The position numbers and the translations under genes were made by a program. Positions 45,812 through 57,244 of a stretch of 64,000 bases of DNA are shown piece by piece. The notes under the pieces were generated by a model. That model was not told the DNA's origin, did no database searches, and saw only the letters and a program-made list of their open reading frames with translations. How positions within the stretch are numbered: the stretch's first letter is position 1; each line of letters opens with the position of its first letter. The DNA comes from Gonapodya prolifera JEL478 (lineage: Eukaryota; Monoblepharomycota; Monoblepharidomycetes; Monoblepharidales; Gonapodyaceae), in NCBI GenBank assembly GCA_001574975.1, contig KQ965828.1, positions 104,495 through 168,494 on the forward strand, read 5' to 3'.

Positions 45812-46981
45812 ATGTCGAGGTCGTACAACGAGACCTCGCCACTTCTAAATCCTACGTCCCGAGTAAGCTGAAAGCGATCGTTGATAAGAGCGATTCACCC
45901 CTGATACACCCTGTGTTTGTCTTCAGGCATCGGAAACGGCAAGCTGGCATTCTCTGCGAGGTGACATCCAAGAAAAGATTGACGAAGCGAAAGTGGTGAT
46001 CGATGATGTCGTGGAAGACTTGGAGGAGAAGGGAAAACAGATGGGGAGTGAGTTTCCAGCCATCTATCCCCCGTGGAGTCAGTTTATTCACTGGTACTTG
46101 TCAGAGCGCGTGAACAGTTGGTTTCGCGACTGGTCGGAATTCTTGGCTACGACCGGGGTGGCATCCTTCGGAGTTGGTGTGGTGCTAGGTGGAAGTGAGT
46201 GGAGTTGGAATTCTGCGAGCTACATGTGACGGGACACATCGTACAAGTACAGTTTACAGCGGCTTACTGACGAGCTTTATCGAGGATATTGTACTCCCAC
46301 CGTTTGAGGTCCTCTGGGGTGAGTTGATCGCCTTTCCGATTTCCGCTGTTATGAACCCATATGATATCGATAATGGGGGTGGACAGGCAACTATCTGGGC
46401 GAATTCTATGTGGTCCTTAAACCTGGGCGTAATGGACCTCCCTACGACTCTCTTGCCGAAGCGCAAAAGGATGGTAAGCGACGGGTCGAATCATCGACGA
46501 AAGCAACCTTCTTCACATATGAAATAAACCCGTGCCACTAGGTGCAATCACTGAGAATTGGGGCAAGTTCATCCACGTTCTTGTCAACACCATCATAATT
46601 ACGCTGGTTTTGGCGGGGCTCGTGGGATGTAAGTGACTGCTCACAACGAGAACTGGGCAATCTCGCAAAACTCTCAATACCACTCTCTTCCTAGTCTTCA
46701 TGCGTTTCCAGCGTGCTTTCTCTGTGAAACAGTCAAACTTCCAAACTTGCACCGAGTGCACGCGGCCGATTCCGATAAGGGTACGTCGTCGGCCGCCACC
46801 TTAAAGTTCCTCGATGCCCTCTCAACCCGGATGCTTGATGTTCTCCTACTAGGCGAAACGCTGCCCATTTTGCACTTCGTACGTTCGTGGTAAAAAGAAG
46901 ATGCAACCTGCTGAAAAGAACACGGCCAACGAAAAGGCACAAGCAGATCAGGATGAAGCGAAAGTTCCGAACATAAACTGA
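45812..46981 (+). CDS. MscL-like large-conductance mechanosensitive channel (copy 2)
   Basis: Tandem paralogue of the preceding gene. Begins MSRSYNETSPLLNPTSR, then after an intron ASETASWHSLRGDIQEKIDE and a helical acidic stretch. Core: WFRDWSEFLATTGVASFGVG, VVLGG, VYSGLLTSFIEDIVLPPF, a loop with GRNGPPYDSLAEAQ, then AITENWGKFIHVLVNTIIIT. The tail has FMRFQRAFSVKQSNFQTC, TECTRPIPI, then CPFCTSYVRGKKKMQPAEK and a Lys/Ala-rich end. It keeps both CxxC pairs seen in copy 1 and has a longer C-terminus. Exon order matches copy 1, so the gene was duplicated with its introns. Divergence in the loops and tail suggests the copies are not recent. Confidence 0.75.
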
Positions 46982-47183
46982 GCGGTCAATATCATTATGA
47001 AGCCCCTCTCTTGTATTTTTTACCAAAGCTCATGAACTTGTATCTAGCCAGCATCGCGATCTCCAGACCGCGATGACTAGACTCAGGGTTTGATCTGCGC
47101 AGTTCAATATGTATACATGAAAATATTTCACTTCCCTACCAAATAATTATGCGGAATAGATACGGTGATATAAAGTGCTGAAA

Positions 47184-48783
47184 TCATAAAATAGTGCAGC
47201 GGCCGCAACCAGAACCTTCAGACGAGGCATTTGGTTTAGTTGAGGCTTCGCTGGACTTTCGCAGATCGGTGAGCTCGTCCGAGGTGAAGGTACCACCTCG
47301 ATTCATGACTGCCGCTAGTTGCGCGAAAAACAAATGCCAAGCCAGTTCCGTTTCGAATGGGAATGGAATGTTCGCTTTCTCGGTCGAAGCAACGCGCAAC
47401 GAAAAGGTGCTAAGTAGTTTAATTTAGCTAGTGCAATATTTGGAAAGTGATGTCTGAAATACTCACGTTGCAGCAAGCTTTGCGCGGTAGTCTTCGAAGC
47501 CCAATCCCATTTGCGTTTTATGGCGATATCCGATCTCCAGGAGCATCTGAACAACTGCCCGTCGCATTTGCTTGAGCTCTGAACCGCGGTCTATGGGGGC
47601 GTATGCCTCGATGATCCTGCCCACTGCATCCGCGAATCTCTTTGCTCGATCTTCCTCTGATAAGGTCAAGCGACTCGATAAATGACCATCCGCCAAGAAC
47701 TTGAATGTTTCTTTCGACTGAGTATGAAGAAGCTCAACGATCACCGGAAACGTGAGAAACTCAAAAGAATTGACGTACCCATGCTTGAATGGCGCCCTCA
47801 TGCTGTCCAAGTTTGGTCCAGGACTCAAAAACAAGAGCAGCATCGTCGGTCGCCAAATCTATGGCGACCTTCTTCACAGGAACGTTGAGCTTGCTGCTAA
47901 AAATTTCAAACAGAGTGGGAAAGCCCGAAGTCGATGTTTCGTATTTCTTAGAAAAGGATCGAGTGAAGTTTGAGCCAAGCGACTGCGCGCTTGATTGAGT
48001 ACCATCCGATTGGCTTGACGGGTTCAAATTGGAGGCTGATCCGGGCACATTCGTTGGAGATACTTCAGGTATGCCGGTAGTAGGGCGTCCCAGTATAATG
48101 TTCGCACTTCGCCTTCGGCCGATGGTGCCATTGATGAATGATCCTGATTCACCACCCAAGGCAGAAAGACCGGAAAGCCGTGCGTCCGGAAGAGACTCTC
48201 TGCGTTTCCGAGACCGAAGGGTTCCAATCACCGCATCCAAATCCTGTGGTTTCGCTCGCTCATCAATATCCGGCGGAACACACTCGGTGATTTTTATACA
48301 ATCGTCCATTTTTAGATCCATTGAACCTGCGCGTGCAAGAACCTGCTGAATAGACGTGGAGTCGGCCTCGTTAGATGCGCTGGCAGGACCGAGGGTTTCA
48401 CTTTGAGGGGTTTGGTTGTCTCCAGAAGATTTGCGATTGTGCGGTGCAATCCCTTCCGTTGTTGAGTCCGACTGGATTGTGGGGAGTGGGGGAAGTTGTG
48501 GCATCGTTTTCTGAGACGAGGTCTTGCTGCTTTCTAACTGGTTGGACAGCTCTTCATTGGCCTTAACCAAAAGGTCTATTGTCCGATGTCTACTCCTGCG
48601 AGGTGTGGCGATGTTCGACGAGGGTTTCGATCGGATTGTCGTTTGTGTATCGACAGATTCATTGTGTTCAAAAGCCCCCTCAGCACCCGATGCGCCGGCG
48701 ATTCCGTCGACTGAAGTGTCGTCGGATGATTGCGCTTCGATGTTGGTGGGTGGCTCCGTTCGAGCGACGTCTGGTCCATCCAT
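47184..48783 (-). CDS. Unknown protein ending in a CaaX box
   Basis: Starts at ATG 48783 (MDGPDVARTEPPTNIEAQSS). The first 250 residues are Ser/Thr/Pro-rich and likely disordered, with one short coiled-coil-like stretch (IDLLVKANEELSNQLESS). A folded helical region follows: FPTLFEIFSSKLNVPVKKVA, then in exon 2 SKETFKFLADGHLSSRLTLS, RIIEAYAPIDRG and AVVQMLLEIGYRHKTQMGLG, then in exon 3 IPFPFETELAWHLFFAQLAA. The last four residues, CTIL, form a CaaX box, with Leu favouring geranylgeranylation, and the preceding CGR adds a second Cys. Membrane anchoring by a lipid is therefore likely. No family is recognised. Exon ends: about 47796 (W|GTACGT) and 47465 (AC|GTGAGT). Confidence 0.6.
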
Positions 48784-48941
48784 GCCTCGTCTGTCGATCA
48801 GTCCGGGCAATGATCACAAGTGGCACAACAACGCAAACGAACTTTATTCCCAGAATTACCCTTCATGTATCGTGCTATCCAAAACAAAAGTATACTGTAC
48901 TAGAATGCTTCAAACACTTCTCATCGTTCGACGCTACCATT

Positions 48942-51071
48942 TTATGAAATCGCACGGAATTGGAACGATCGGTCGGGTCTTGGTCTGACCTCCACCACAC
49001 CAGAAGTCTCAGCCCAAGCGCGGAAGTCGAGCATCGCCTGCTTGTATGCGGGTTTTCTGAAGTTGTCGACCTCCGGTCCATATTGCTCCTTCATTTGGTA
49101 CTGCTGCTCCCCATTGAGGTTCGCTTCATTCATTCATTCGCGCGAATAATAGAGCCGCCGACGGTGATCGGGAATATTGCACGTTTCAACATTGGCTTTC
49201 ATTGCGTTCCAAAATGAAACTTACCGATAATCTCCTTGAAGCGAGCCCAAGAATCACTTGGAAATCCTCTGAGCATTTCTGCCATGGAGAGAAATACAGC
49301 GTGACAGACTTCTGGATCGGGGTCGGCACTGTCCATAGAGTTCCAATATTAGTGCTTGTTGGAAAATGCACATCGAAGAGACACTCACTGGTACGCCGGC
49401 TCGATCATGACTTTGGGGTGCTTCGGAGCAGTTGAATATGTCGATTTAACTCTCTTGAAACTCGGTTCACTGTCGACTGAATAATGAGGCGAATAGTCTT
49501 CCACGTCGGAACCGATTTTAGCTCATCGTGTTTCCAAATTGCACTACAGACGTAACTTCGGAATCTAACTCACCGAGGTCAATTTCTCGTCGTTTATTCG
49601 AGGAAGTACTCATGTCAAGCGAACTCTTGGACGACGTTGAAGAGAGGTTGTCAGACTCGAAGGCATCCCAGTGACTGCTCGGTGAGTACAGTGTTTCGGA
49701 CGACGTTCCGAATCGATCCTTCATCGGGGATGACGACGAGTGTGGAGAACTTGGTGATAGGAGATCGTTTATCGCCATGCGAGCGCTGCTTTGGCGGAGG
49801 TTGTGTGAAGGTATTTGAAGTGCGAGCATGCGACCCTTCTTCTTGCCCTCTGCCGGTGCGACTTGGCTGCGTCCTGGAGGTGAGATAGGTTCCATCGATA
49901 GGCCGACTTCTTCGAAATGTATGGGAATGTCCATCGATACGGCACGTAGAAGACTCTGAGGAGAAGGTTGCCGGGAACATGCATTGAAAACTTAGCCCAG
50001 GAAGATTGGATAAGGGGACTCACTTGAGAACTCTCTTGTATCTCCACCAACGATGCATCGATCATATTCAGACGTCCACGAACGTTTCTAATCTCCTTCG
50101 CCAGCGTATCCTTGCGCGACTTGTACTTTGCAACTTCGCTCTCCATTGGTGCCACTTGTGAAAGCACGAACGCCGCCTTGCGTGATTCGACGGTACCGTG
50201 CTCGGGGATATCTCTCTTCAAGCCGTCCAAGTCACCTCCAGACTGAGTTGTTGCGATAAAGTCAAATGTCTTGCCTGCGGTCTCTCGAGCACTGGCGAGG
50301 ACTGCTCGGCCGGCCTCGAAGCGAGTGACACATTGTTGGTGTTCGGCGGTCATGGAATCGAGTTCAATCTAAAGGTATAATATAAGTGGTCTCGTTCTCC
50401 TTTCAATTCACTGCTGAACTCACCTGAAGGCTCGTCCTTGTCTTGTCAACCAGGGGCACAGCGCGGCTCAGAACATCCACCGTGGCAAGAACCTTGGCAC
50501 CGATTTCGCCAAACTCCTCCTGCTTCGGCTCGTCTTGCGTATCCATATCACGTTGCGCAATCTCGATACTTGGTGAATGGAGCATGGTATTGGAGTCTTC
50601 ACTTCCCGGCGTCGCATGCCGCTCTGGAAAGTCAACGCCGCCGACGAGCCACCGAGCCATATCGCGTTTCATGTCGTCCGACCAGTTCTGGTCAGTGATC
50701 AGGGTGCGGATGTCGTCCAAGTGGAAGCGGTCCTGCTGTAGTGGCCGGAAGGCCAAATATGATGTCGAGACAATCAGTCAGGCGTCCGGACGCCAAAGGT
50801 CCGAAACGGAAGTTCACGTACCAGCATCTTCTCTATATATGTCACATCATGAGTGAGAGATGTGGGAAATGGGCCATCTCGTCAGCAAACGCGTCCATCA
50901 CGTTCTCGAGCAGCGTTAGCGGCGGCAACGTACCTTCTCTCATCCTGTAACGCGTCCAACGCGTCGCATCGACCAGTTACTTACTACTACGTTTGCCAGC
51001 GAAGCGATACGGGCTCACCTCATGACCTGATGTTGCTCTGCGGCGATTCCTAGAGCATCAAACCCGTTCAT
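48942..51071 (-). CDS. Unknown coiled-coil protein
   Basis: Well-supported exons span 48942-50756. The front part has DRFHLDDIRTLITDQNWSDD and MKRDMARWLVGGVDFPE. A helical region follows (AEHQQCVTRFEAGRAVLASA; KYKSRKDTLAKEIRNVRGRL), likely coiled coil. Then comes a Ser-rich linker (SPSSPHSSSSPMKDRFGTSS), and a C-terminal segment with CHAVFLSMAEMLRGFPSDSW, QQYQMKEQYGPEVDNFRKPA and FRAWAETSGVVEVRP. An upstream ATG at 51071 (MNGFDALGIAAEQHQVM) with an intron at 51018 may be the true start, but I could not join it to the rest. No family is recognised; the layout suggests a structural or scaffold protein. Confidence 0.55.
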
Positions 51072-51270
51072 CACAAAGGCGCTCTGGTGCGACTGGAGGT
51101 GGCTTAGTCGAGTGTCTTTGCGTGATGGCGTAGTCGGTGGTCCACCGGTGGCAGTTTACGGAAGCTGGCGTTTGATGGCGGTTGCGGATTGTCAAGATGG
51201 CAGGAGTGGTGGAGCTTTTGAAATAGTGTAGGCTTCATTTTTCAATAATGAAAGAATCCCAATATAAAAA

Positions 51271-52452
51271 TTATTTCAGCACGATAAAGGACAATTCTCG
51301 GTGCATATCGTCTTCCAAAAATATCTTCACGATTTCGTCGACATTCTTGTCCGCCTCGAAGCCCAACATCGTCGCTCACTGCGTTGCAATATCTCCCGGC
51401 CATGTCCCAACGATGGCCTCTATGTTCGGGTCGGGCTTCTTCTCGACGAGAGTTGCGTCACCACCACCGACGCGAACCATTGCGTCAATCAAGTCTCTTG
51501 GTGTGGTGGACAGACCGGGCAGAGTGATCACGGCTGCGCGTCCACCAAGCTCTCTACGACGCTGGCATGCACAAGCGCTTTTATTGCAGGCCTCGGGCGG
51601 GCGATCCAAATGAGGGTCTTTTCGTCAACGGGGAGGACGGTCTTCTGCTTGTGCTGGAGCGGTTCCCGCACGATGCCCGAGATGAAGACCGAGGCGGCCG
51701 CGTTGGGTTTTGCAGGGCGGATGGCGATTGTTGGAAGACGGAGGATGCGGGCGTCGAGGAGGTCGCGACGTGAGAGGTCTGAGAGGACGAGCACGCACAT
51801 TGCTTTCTGGGTCACCCAGGAGAGGGCAGGCAGACAACCATCACCACCGCAATATAATACAGCATGCCATGATAGCTTGGAACTTACCTCAGCTCCGCAT
51901 GAAGATTGCGGCATGATAACTGAGTCCCCTGAGCAGTTCTGGTATATTTCACAATTGTCGATCGACGACGGTCAATTCCATGGACAACGGAGCATCGACG
52001 AGTCAATTGCGTCTGACAGGAGTCGAATATGCCTTGACGACCTCCCCTCCATACACGGCCAAACTGGAGGTGAAGACGACCACAGACTTTATGCCCAATT
52101 CCAGACACCGCTCTGCGATAGCTCGAGTGCCACCAAAGTTGACTTGCATACCGAGATCCCACTCGCGCTCAGCCTGGGCCGAGACCACGGCGGCGAGATG
52201 GTAAATGCATGTGGTCGTGCCGGTAATGACCTCGCTGAGGACCGTCTTGTCCAGAATGGAGCCCGTTCGGTAGACAATCGGGGCCGAGTCAAGCGAAACG
52301 GCGGCCGAGGGAGGCGACGGCGGGAATGCGTCAAGGACCAAGATGCGGCAAGGCAGTTGTGCACCTCCGAGAAGTGCGAGGATGAGCTTGCCGCCGAGGA
52401 AGCCGCGGCCGCCGGTGATGAGGATGTCGGAGTGAACGTGAGTGCTGACCAT
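51271..52452 (-). CDS. NAD-dependent epimerase/dehydratase family enzyme, D-erythronate dehydrogenase-like, with a late nonsense codon
   Basis: Extended SDR enzyme. The Rossmann start is ILITGGRGFLGGKLILALLG; then IYHLAAVVSAQAEREWDLGM, VNFGGTRAIAERCLELG and VFTSSLAVYGG. A second exon reads NCSGDSVIMPQSSCGAE and a third KAMCVLVLSDLSRRDLLDAR, ILRLPTIAIRPAKPNAAASV, FISGIVREPLQHKQKT. The catalytic SYGAxK motif reads SCGAEK here: the Tyr is Cys, which would be expected to cripple hydride transfer. The frame meets TGA at 51376-51378 after GTWPGDIATQ, but the family C-terminus continues in the same frame (MLGFEADKNVDEIVKIFLED) to TAA at 51271-51273. CGA to TGA at a CpG would explain it. The gene is probably decaying or recently damaged. 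Confidence 0.75.
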
Positions 52453-53168
52453 GTGTGTGGTGGGAGACAGAGCAGTGGGCGGACATGAGAGCTCATCAGT
52501 GTTTCGGCGATTTTCCTAATTCGTCCCCAGTCACGGCGTGAATGATTCTGCGGAGACCGAGCATCCTATGTCAGAGGAGCTCGATTCATTTCGTTTCTTT
52601 GGCTGGATCTCACGTCTCGTCTCCGCCACCGCAACGATGTGGAAAATGAATTTGACACACCTCCAGGGGCGTGGAATCATTACCTAAGGCAAGCAGCGCA
52701 ATCCGATTTTTGTAAAATGAATGGTGGTGCATGAAAATGTGTCAAATTTCGGATTGCGGTAAAAGTTTGTTGAACTATATTCATCCCAAATCGTTGGACC
52801 AGTTGGGATTTGCACACCATCGGAACACATCATAAAACTCGGAAAGCACTTCAGCGTCAGGGATTGTCCGCCACTATTAGTCTGGCGTTCCGAGAGCTTG
52901 AGCGGTGGGAGTGGATTTCCGAAATTGGAAATACTTAACCGTTGTACCAAAAGTTTGCAAAGTATCCAAAATAAGTATTTACGTAACTGGTCTTGGCGTG
53001 GCGGAACAAGTCGCAATGATGCGCCATGCTTTGTGTGTGCCAGTTCTCGTAAATGTTTTGTAACGGCAGATTTTCAGCCGCAGGACAAGATTGAAATTGG
53101 CTTCAACCAACACAAGCAAACACCCAAACGCAACCGATACCAGAAACGAATCGGATTCTTGACGCATC
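52453..53168. other. Intergenic between divergent genes
   Basis: Shared upstream DNA of the SDR gene (minus) and Egt1 (plus). Short frames only (for example 52684-53016 minus). No repeat or motif recognised. Confidence 0.45.
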
Positions 53169-56100
53169 ATGTCGCCTGTCGCTCTTCACCCACTCGACAG
53201 CTCGAATTCGCCTGCTGTTAACCCTCAGCATTTAGGCTTCCCCACAAAGGAATTGCAATCGCACCAGTCCCAAACAATGGTCCTGGACATCCGCGGATTC
53301 TCTGTATCGAACCCCCCTTCCCTCCCTCTCGAATATGTTCCCCTGGACGGCGCCGTGTCCCACGATCCCAAGTCTGACTCTGAGTCGCAGGACGTTTCTC
53401 AAAGGGAACTTCGTCGAACCATCGTGCGCTCCCTCCTCTCAAAGTCTGTGGGACCAGTAGTGTCCGGAGAGGACGGTGCCATGGTGAGTTTCGCTGTCGA
53501 CGTGGTCGGGGTATGATTGCTAACCCTCCGACTGCTCCATCCCAAGTCCTTGGTACGCTCGATTCCAACCCTCATTCTTTACGACGACCCGGGTCTTGCC
53601 ATCTACGATGAAATTACTGACTTGAAAGAGTACTATCTCGTCGAAGCCGAGACCGATATTTTGAAACGGTACTCGGACGAGTTTGTCAGGGAACATGTCA
53701 GGGACGGGGTCACGTTTATCGAGCTTGGATGCGGGTGAGTTACATAGACGGCAAATGGTAATAAAGGGGTTACTGGGTGGATAGCGTTGAAAGAGGAGTC
53801 ATGGTGACGTCGGGTCAATTTTTGAGCGGGGAAAAGTACTTCGAGAAACGGAGACCGACCTCGCGGGAGGAAATAAAAACCGGCCACGGGCCAATATTCG
53901 CGAGAAAGAGCTACCCTGCAGCCTGGAATATGGTCACACCATCTGTCGAGCACTTCTGGCCTTTGCCTTATCCCTCACATCACTCCCGCACCGGCAATCC
54001 TGCTACCACAGGTCTATGCGCAAAACGCGGCACCTTCTATCCGCCCTGGTATCCTCCCGCCGTCGCGTAACCTACATCGCCGTCGACCTCGAGCCCCGCT
54101 CGCTGACCGACTCCGTCCGCGACATGTCCACGGCGTTCCCCGAGATCGATGTCCAGGGCCTGCTGGGCACGTACGACGACGCCCTGGCATACCTCAAGGC
54201 ACACCCGAGTGAGACGGGAAGAAGGTTCATGTGCTGGTTCGGGTCCAGTATTGGGAACTTCACGAGGCAGGAAGCAGCCGGGTTTTTGAAGAAGTGGACT
54301 GAAGACGTTTTGGCGGTGGGGGATATGTTTGTGGTTGGAGTGGACCAGCGGAATGGTGAGTTCTCTTTTGTCGACGATTGTTGGTCTATTAGGTGGCCAT
54401 TGGCCGGGGTTGATGTTGACTATTCCTCCTGTAACCATTCCAGAGAAACGCAAGATCGAGCTCGCGTACAACGACCCGCAGGGCGTCACGAGACGTTTCA
54501 TCATGAATGGACTCAAGCACGTCAACAGAATTCTGGGAAGCGAGGTGTTTGAGCAGGGCAAGTGGGCTTATGAGGCTCGGTACAATGAGGTGGGTGAAAT
54601 TTTGGGGTATTCGTCTCTTCGGGGTACTTAGCGATCACCGAAACATGTCACTCCGTGAATCTAGGTTGTCGGCCGCCACGAAGCCTATTACCGCTCGCTG
54701 GTCACACAAAGCCTCGTCGTCCCGCCCTTCCAACGGGGCGCTACCCCCACCATCTTCGACTCAGACTCTGATAGCGTTAGCGTCAGCGACACAACCGTCG
54801 GGGAGACCTCGAGCGTCGACGACGATTGGGTGACTTTGGACGGACAACTGGAGATCCGAGTCGAGAAGGATGAGTTGGTGCATGTGGAGTTCAGCTACAA
54901 GTACGATGTCGGGGAGGTTGAGGAGCTTGTGGCGCGGAGTGGACTGGGAATTGTAAGTGTCCGCCGTCTACTCTTTGATTGCCTTTCAAAAAATCGTCAT
55001 CTTCCTCTTCCCGTCGCAACCCTCCAGACAACGCGTTACACTGACTCACTTAACCAATACAACCTCTTCCTCTTCCACCACCCACCCTTCTCCTTCTCGC
55101 TTTCCGCGTCTGCACTCCCACGTGACGCTCCCCCAACAAAGGTCGAGTGGATCGAGCTCTGGAAGGCCTGGGACTGTGTAACAACAGGAATGATTGGGAA
55201 GGATATGGCGATGGAGAAACCGATTGCGTTGCGGCATCCGTTTTTGTTTTATATGGGGCATATGTGAGTGTCAGGGGGGTTTTGAGGCTTGGTGGACGGA
55301 TTGCTAATTGTGTCGCGCCACCATCTATTTTGCCAACTAAAGACCTGGCTTCATGGACATTCAACTCTCGCGGGAGCTGAAAGTTCCTCTCACCGAGCCC
55401 GAATGGTACTCGGAGATCTTTGAGCGGGGTATTGGTGAGTCCTCACATCGCCGTTAATCTCAGACGTCGGTTGCGGTTCCTTACATTTTCGAAACGACCC
55501 CTTAGACCCTGATATGGAAGACCCCGACAAGTGCCACGCCCACTCTCGAGTACCCGACCAATGGCCGCCCATCGCTGATATCATGACATACCGTGACCGC
55601 TGCCGTGCCCGTCTTGTTTCACTTCTGGATGCTCACGACATGGCCCCAGTTGTTCTCCCCGATTCCGACGGCGCCGACGTGGCCCCTAGTTGCCCTTCAT
55701 CCGCGACCAGTAATGCCGGTGACTCGCCAAAGCTGGCTCCTACAAAGCAGCGCCCAGCATGTCCGCAGGGATTGGCGAGAGTTATGTGGTTGGCGTTTGA
55801 GCATGAGGTCATGCATTTGGAGACCATATTATGTGGGTCGATTGTTATACATCCGGTGATGGATGACTCGGATGTGCTGACCTAGGCTTTTCTTTTAAAC
55901 ATTTCCAGACATGCTCGTTCAATCTCCCAACATCCGCCTCCCCCCGAGCGTTGACCGTTCCAACTTCCTCGCGCTTCCTCTCACCCTTCCCACCGTCTCC
56001 GCCGTTATCTCGTTCCCAACATCCACGACCACTCTGGGCACAAAAGGGTCGGCAGCGGACAACGTTGTTGGGTGGGACAACGAGTTCCCCGAAGCCCAAG

Positions 56101-56904
56101 TGCGCGTGCCAGCATTTGAGATCCAGGCGCGACCCGTTACTAACTTCGAGTACCGCCGCTTTCTCGACGCCACTGGCGGATGGGACCGCGACGACTTCGT
56201 TCCCGCATCCTGGCACATCACCGGCACTGGCTCCGACCGCGTTATCCGCATCAAAACTGGTCTTGGATTGGTAGAATTTGCCACGGAAGCCCAGTACTGG
56301 CCTGCGTTCACGTCGGCGGCCATGGGTGAGGCGTACGCGGCTTGGATCGGCGGTGGGTGGAGGTTGCCGACCGAGGCGGAGGTGACCCTGTGTTTGAGGA
56401 AGGAGCACCCTGAGGGTTCGTCGATGGAAAAGTGCAACGTCGGTTTTGCAAAGTGAGCCTTATTGGGGTCGTAGAGCTGCGGATTCGGACTCACGTGTGA
56501 ATTCTTTGACCTCTGCAGATGGCACCCCACACCAGTTACTTCCACCACAACTGCACGATCTTCTTCGGAAACCCACGTCGAGCAACTGCTCTCGTCCGGC
56601 TGGGAGCTCACATCGACGGTCTTTGAGGGTCTTCCCGGGTTCACCCCTGACTCACGGTACGCGGGGTACTCTGCGGACTTCTTTGACGGCAAGCATAATG
56701 TCGTGCTGGGGGGGAGCTGGGCGACCCACCCGAGGATTGCCGGAAGAAGGAGTTTCAGGAATTGGTACCAGGTGGGTGTCTGTCACTGTCGATTTTGCAT
56801 CTGAACTACGATCTTACTGACGTTTGGCTTGGTAGGCCGGGTACCCCTTCGTGTTCTCGAAGTTCAGGCTCGCTCGTACAGTGGCAGTCGAAGGACATCG
56901 TTAA
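53169..56904 (+). CDS. egt1: Ergothioneine biosynthesis protein Egt1 (EgtD-EgtB fusion)
   Basis: Makes hercynine from histidine with SAM, then adds cysteine sulfur with oxygen, giving the precursor of ergothioneine. The EgtD methyltransferase half has ILYDDPGLAIYDEITDLKEY, ELGCGSMRKTRHLLSAL, YIAVDLEPRSL, GLLGTYDDALAYL, MCWFGSSIGNFTRQEA and YNDPQGVTRRFIMNGLKHVN. The EgtB half has a DinB-like domain (HPFLFYMGHI, AFEHEVMHLETIL) and an FGE-sulfatase domain (VGWDNEFPEAQVRVPAFEIQ, ARPVTNFEYRRF, GWRLPTEAEVT, NVVLGGSWATHPRIAGRRSF, YPFVFSKFRLAR). First exon ends 53483; the second is 53547-53734; the third starts about 54013 after a 280-nt intron. Full length for fungal Egt1. The Fe-binding His of the DinB domain (HEVMH) is present. 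Confidence 0.92.
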
Positions 56905-57244
56905 CCCCCTCCGAGGTCATCCTTTCAGAAAAAGCAAGAAAACAAAACAAAAATATATATATATATATAGAACAAGCACATCCTGCTTGAAGTTTCCGTC
57001 TTTGGAGCATTTTTGAAGTCGATTGTAATTCACGCGGAAAATAGCAATCGTTTGTCTTTTCGACATTTTACATGATAGCTACAACAGATAAAATCCAAGC
57101 CTAAAGTGACCACAGATGGCTTAAATGACACTTTTCTTTTGGAGATTTTACATGAAAGCAGCGACAAACACGTGAATCCAATACAACGTCTAGATAATAC
57201 TAGGACAGAGACAAAGACATGGACACTTAGCGATTTTCAAGCTG
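56905..57244. other. 3' intergenic, AT microsatellite
   Basis: Convergent ends of Egt1 and the MFS gene. Contains an (AT)n run at about 56953-56968. No gene. Confidence 0.5.
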
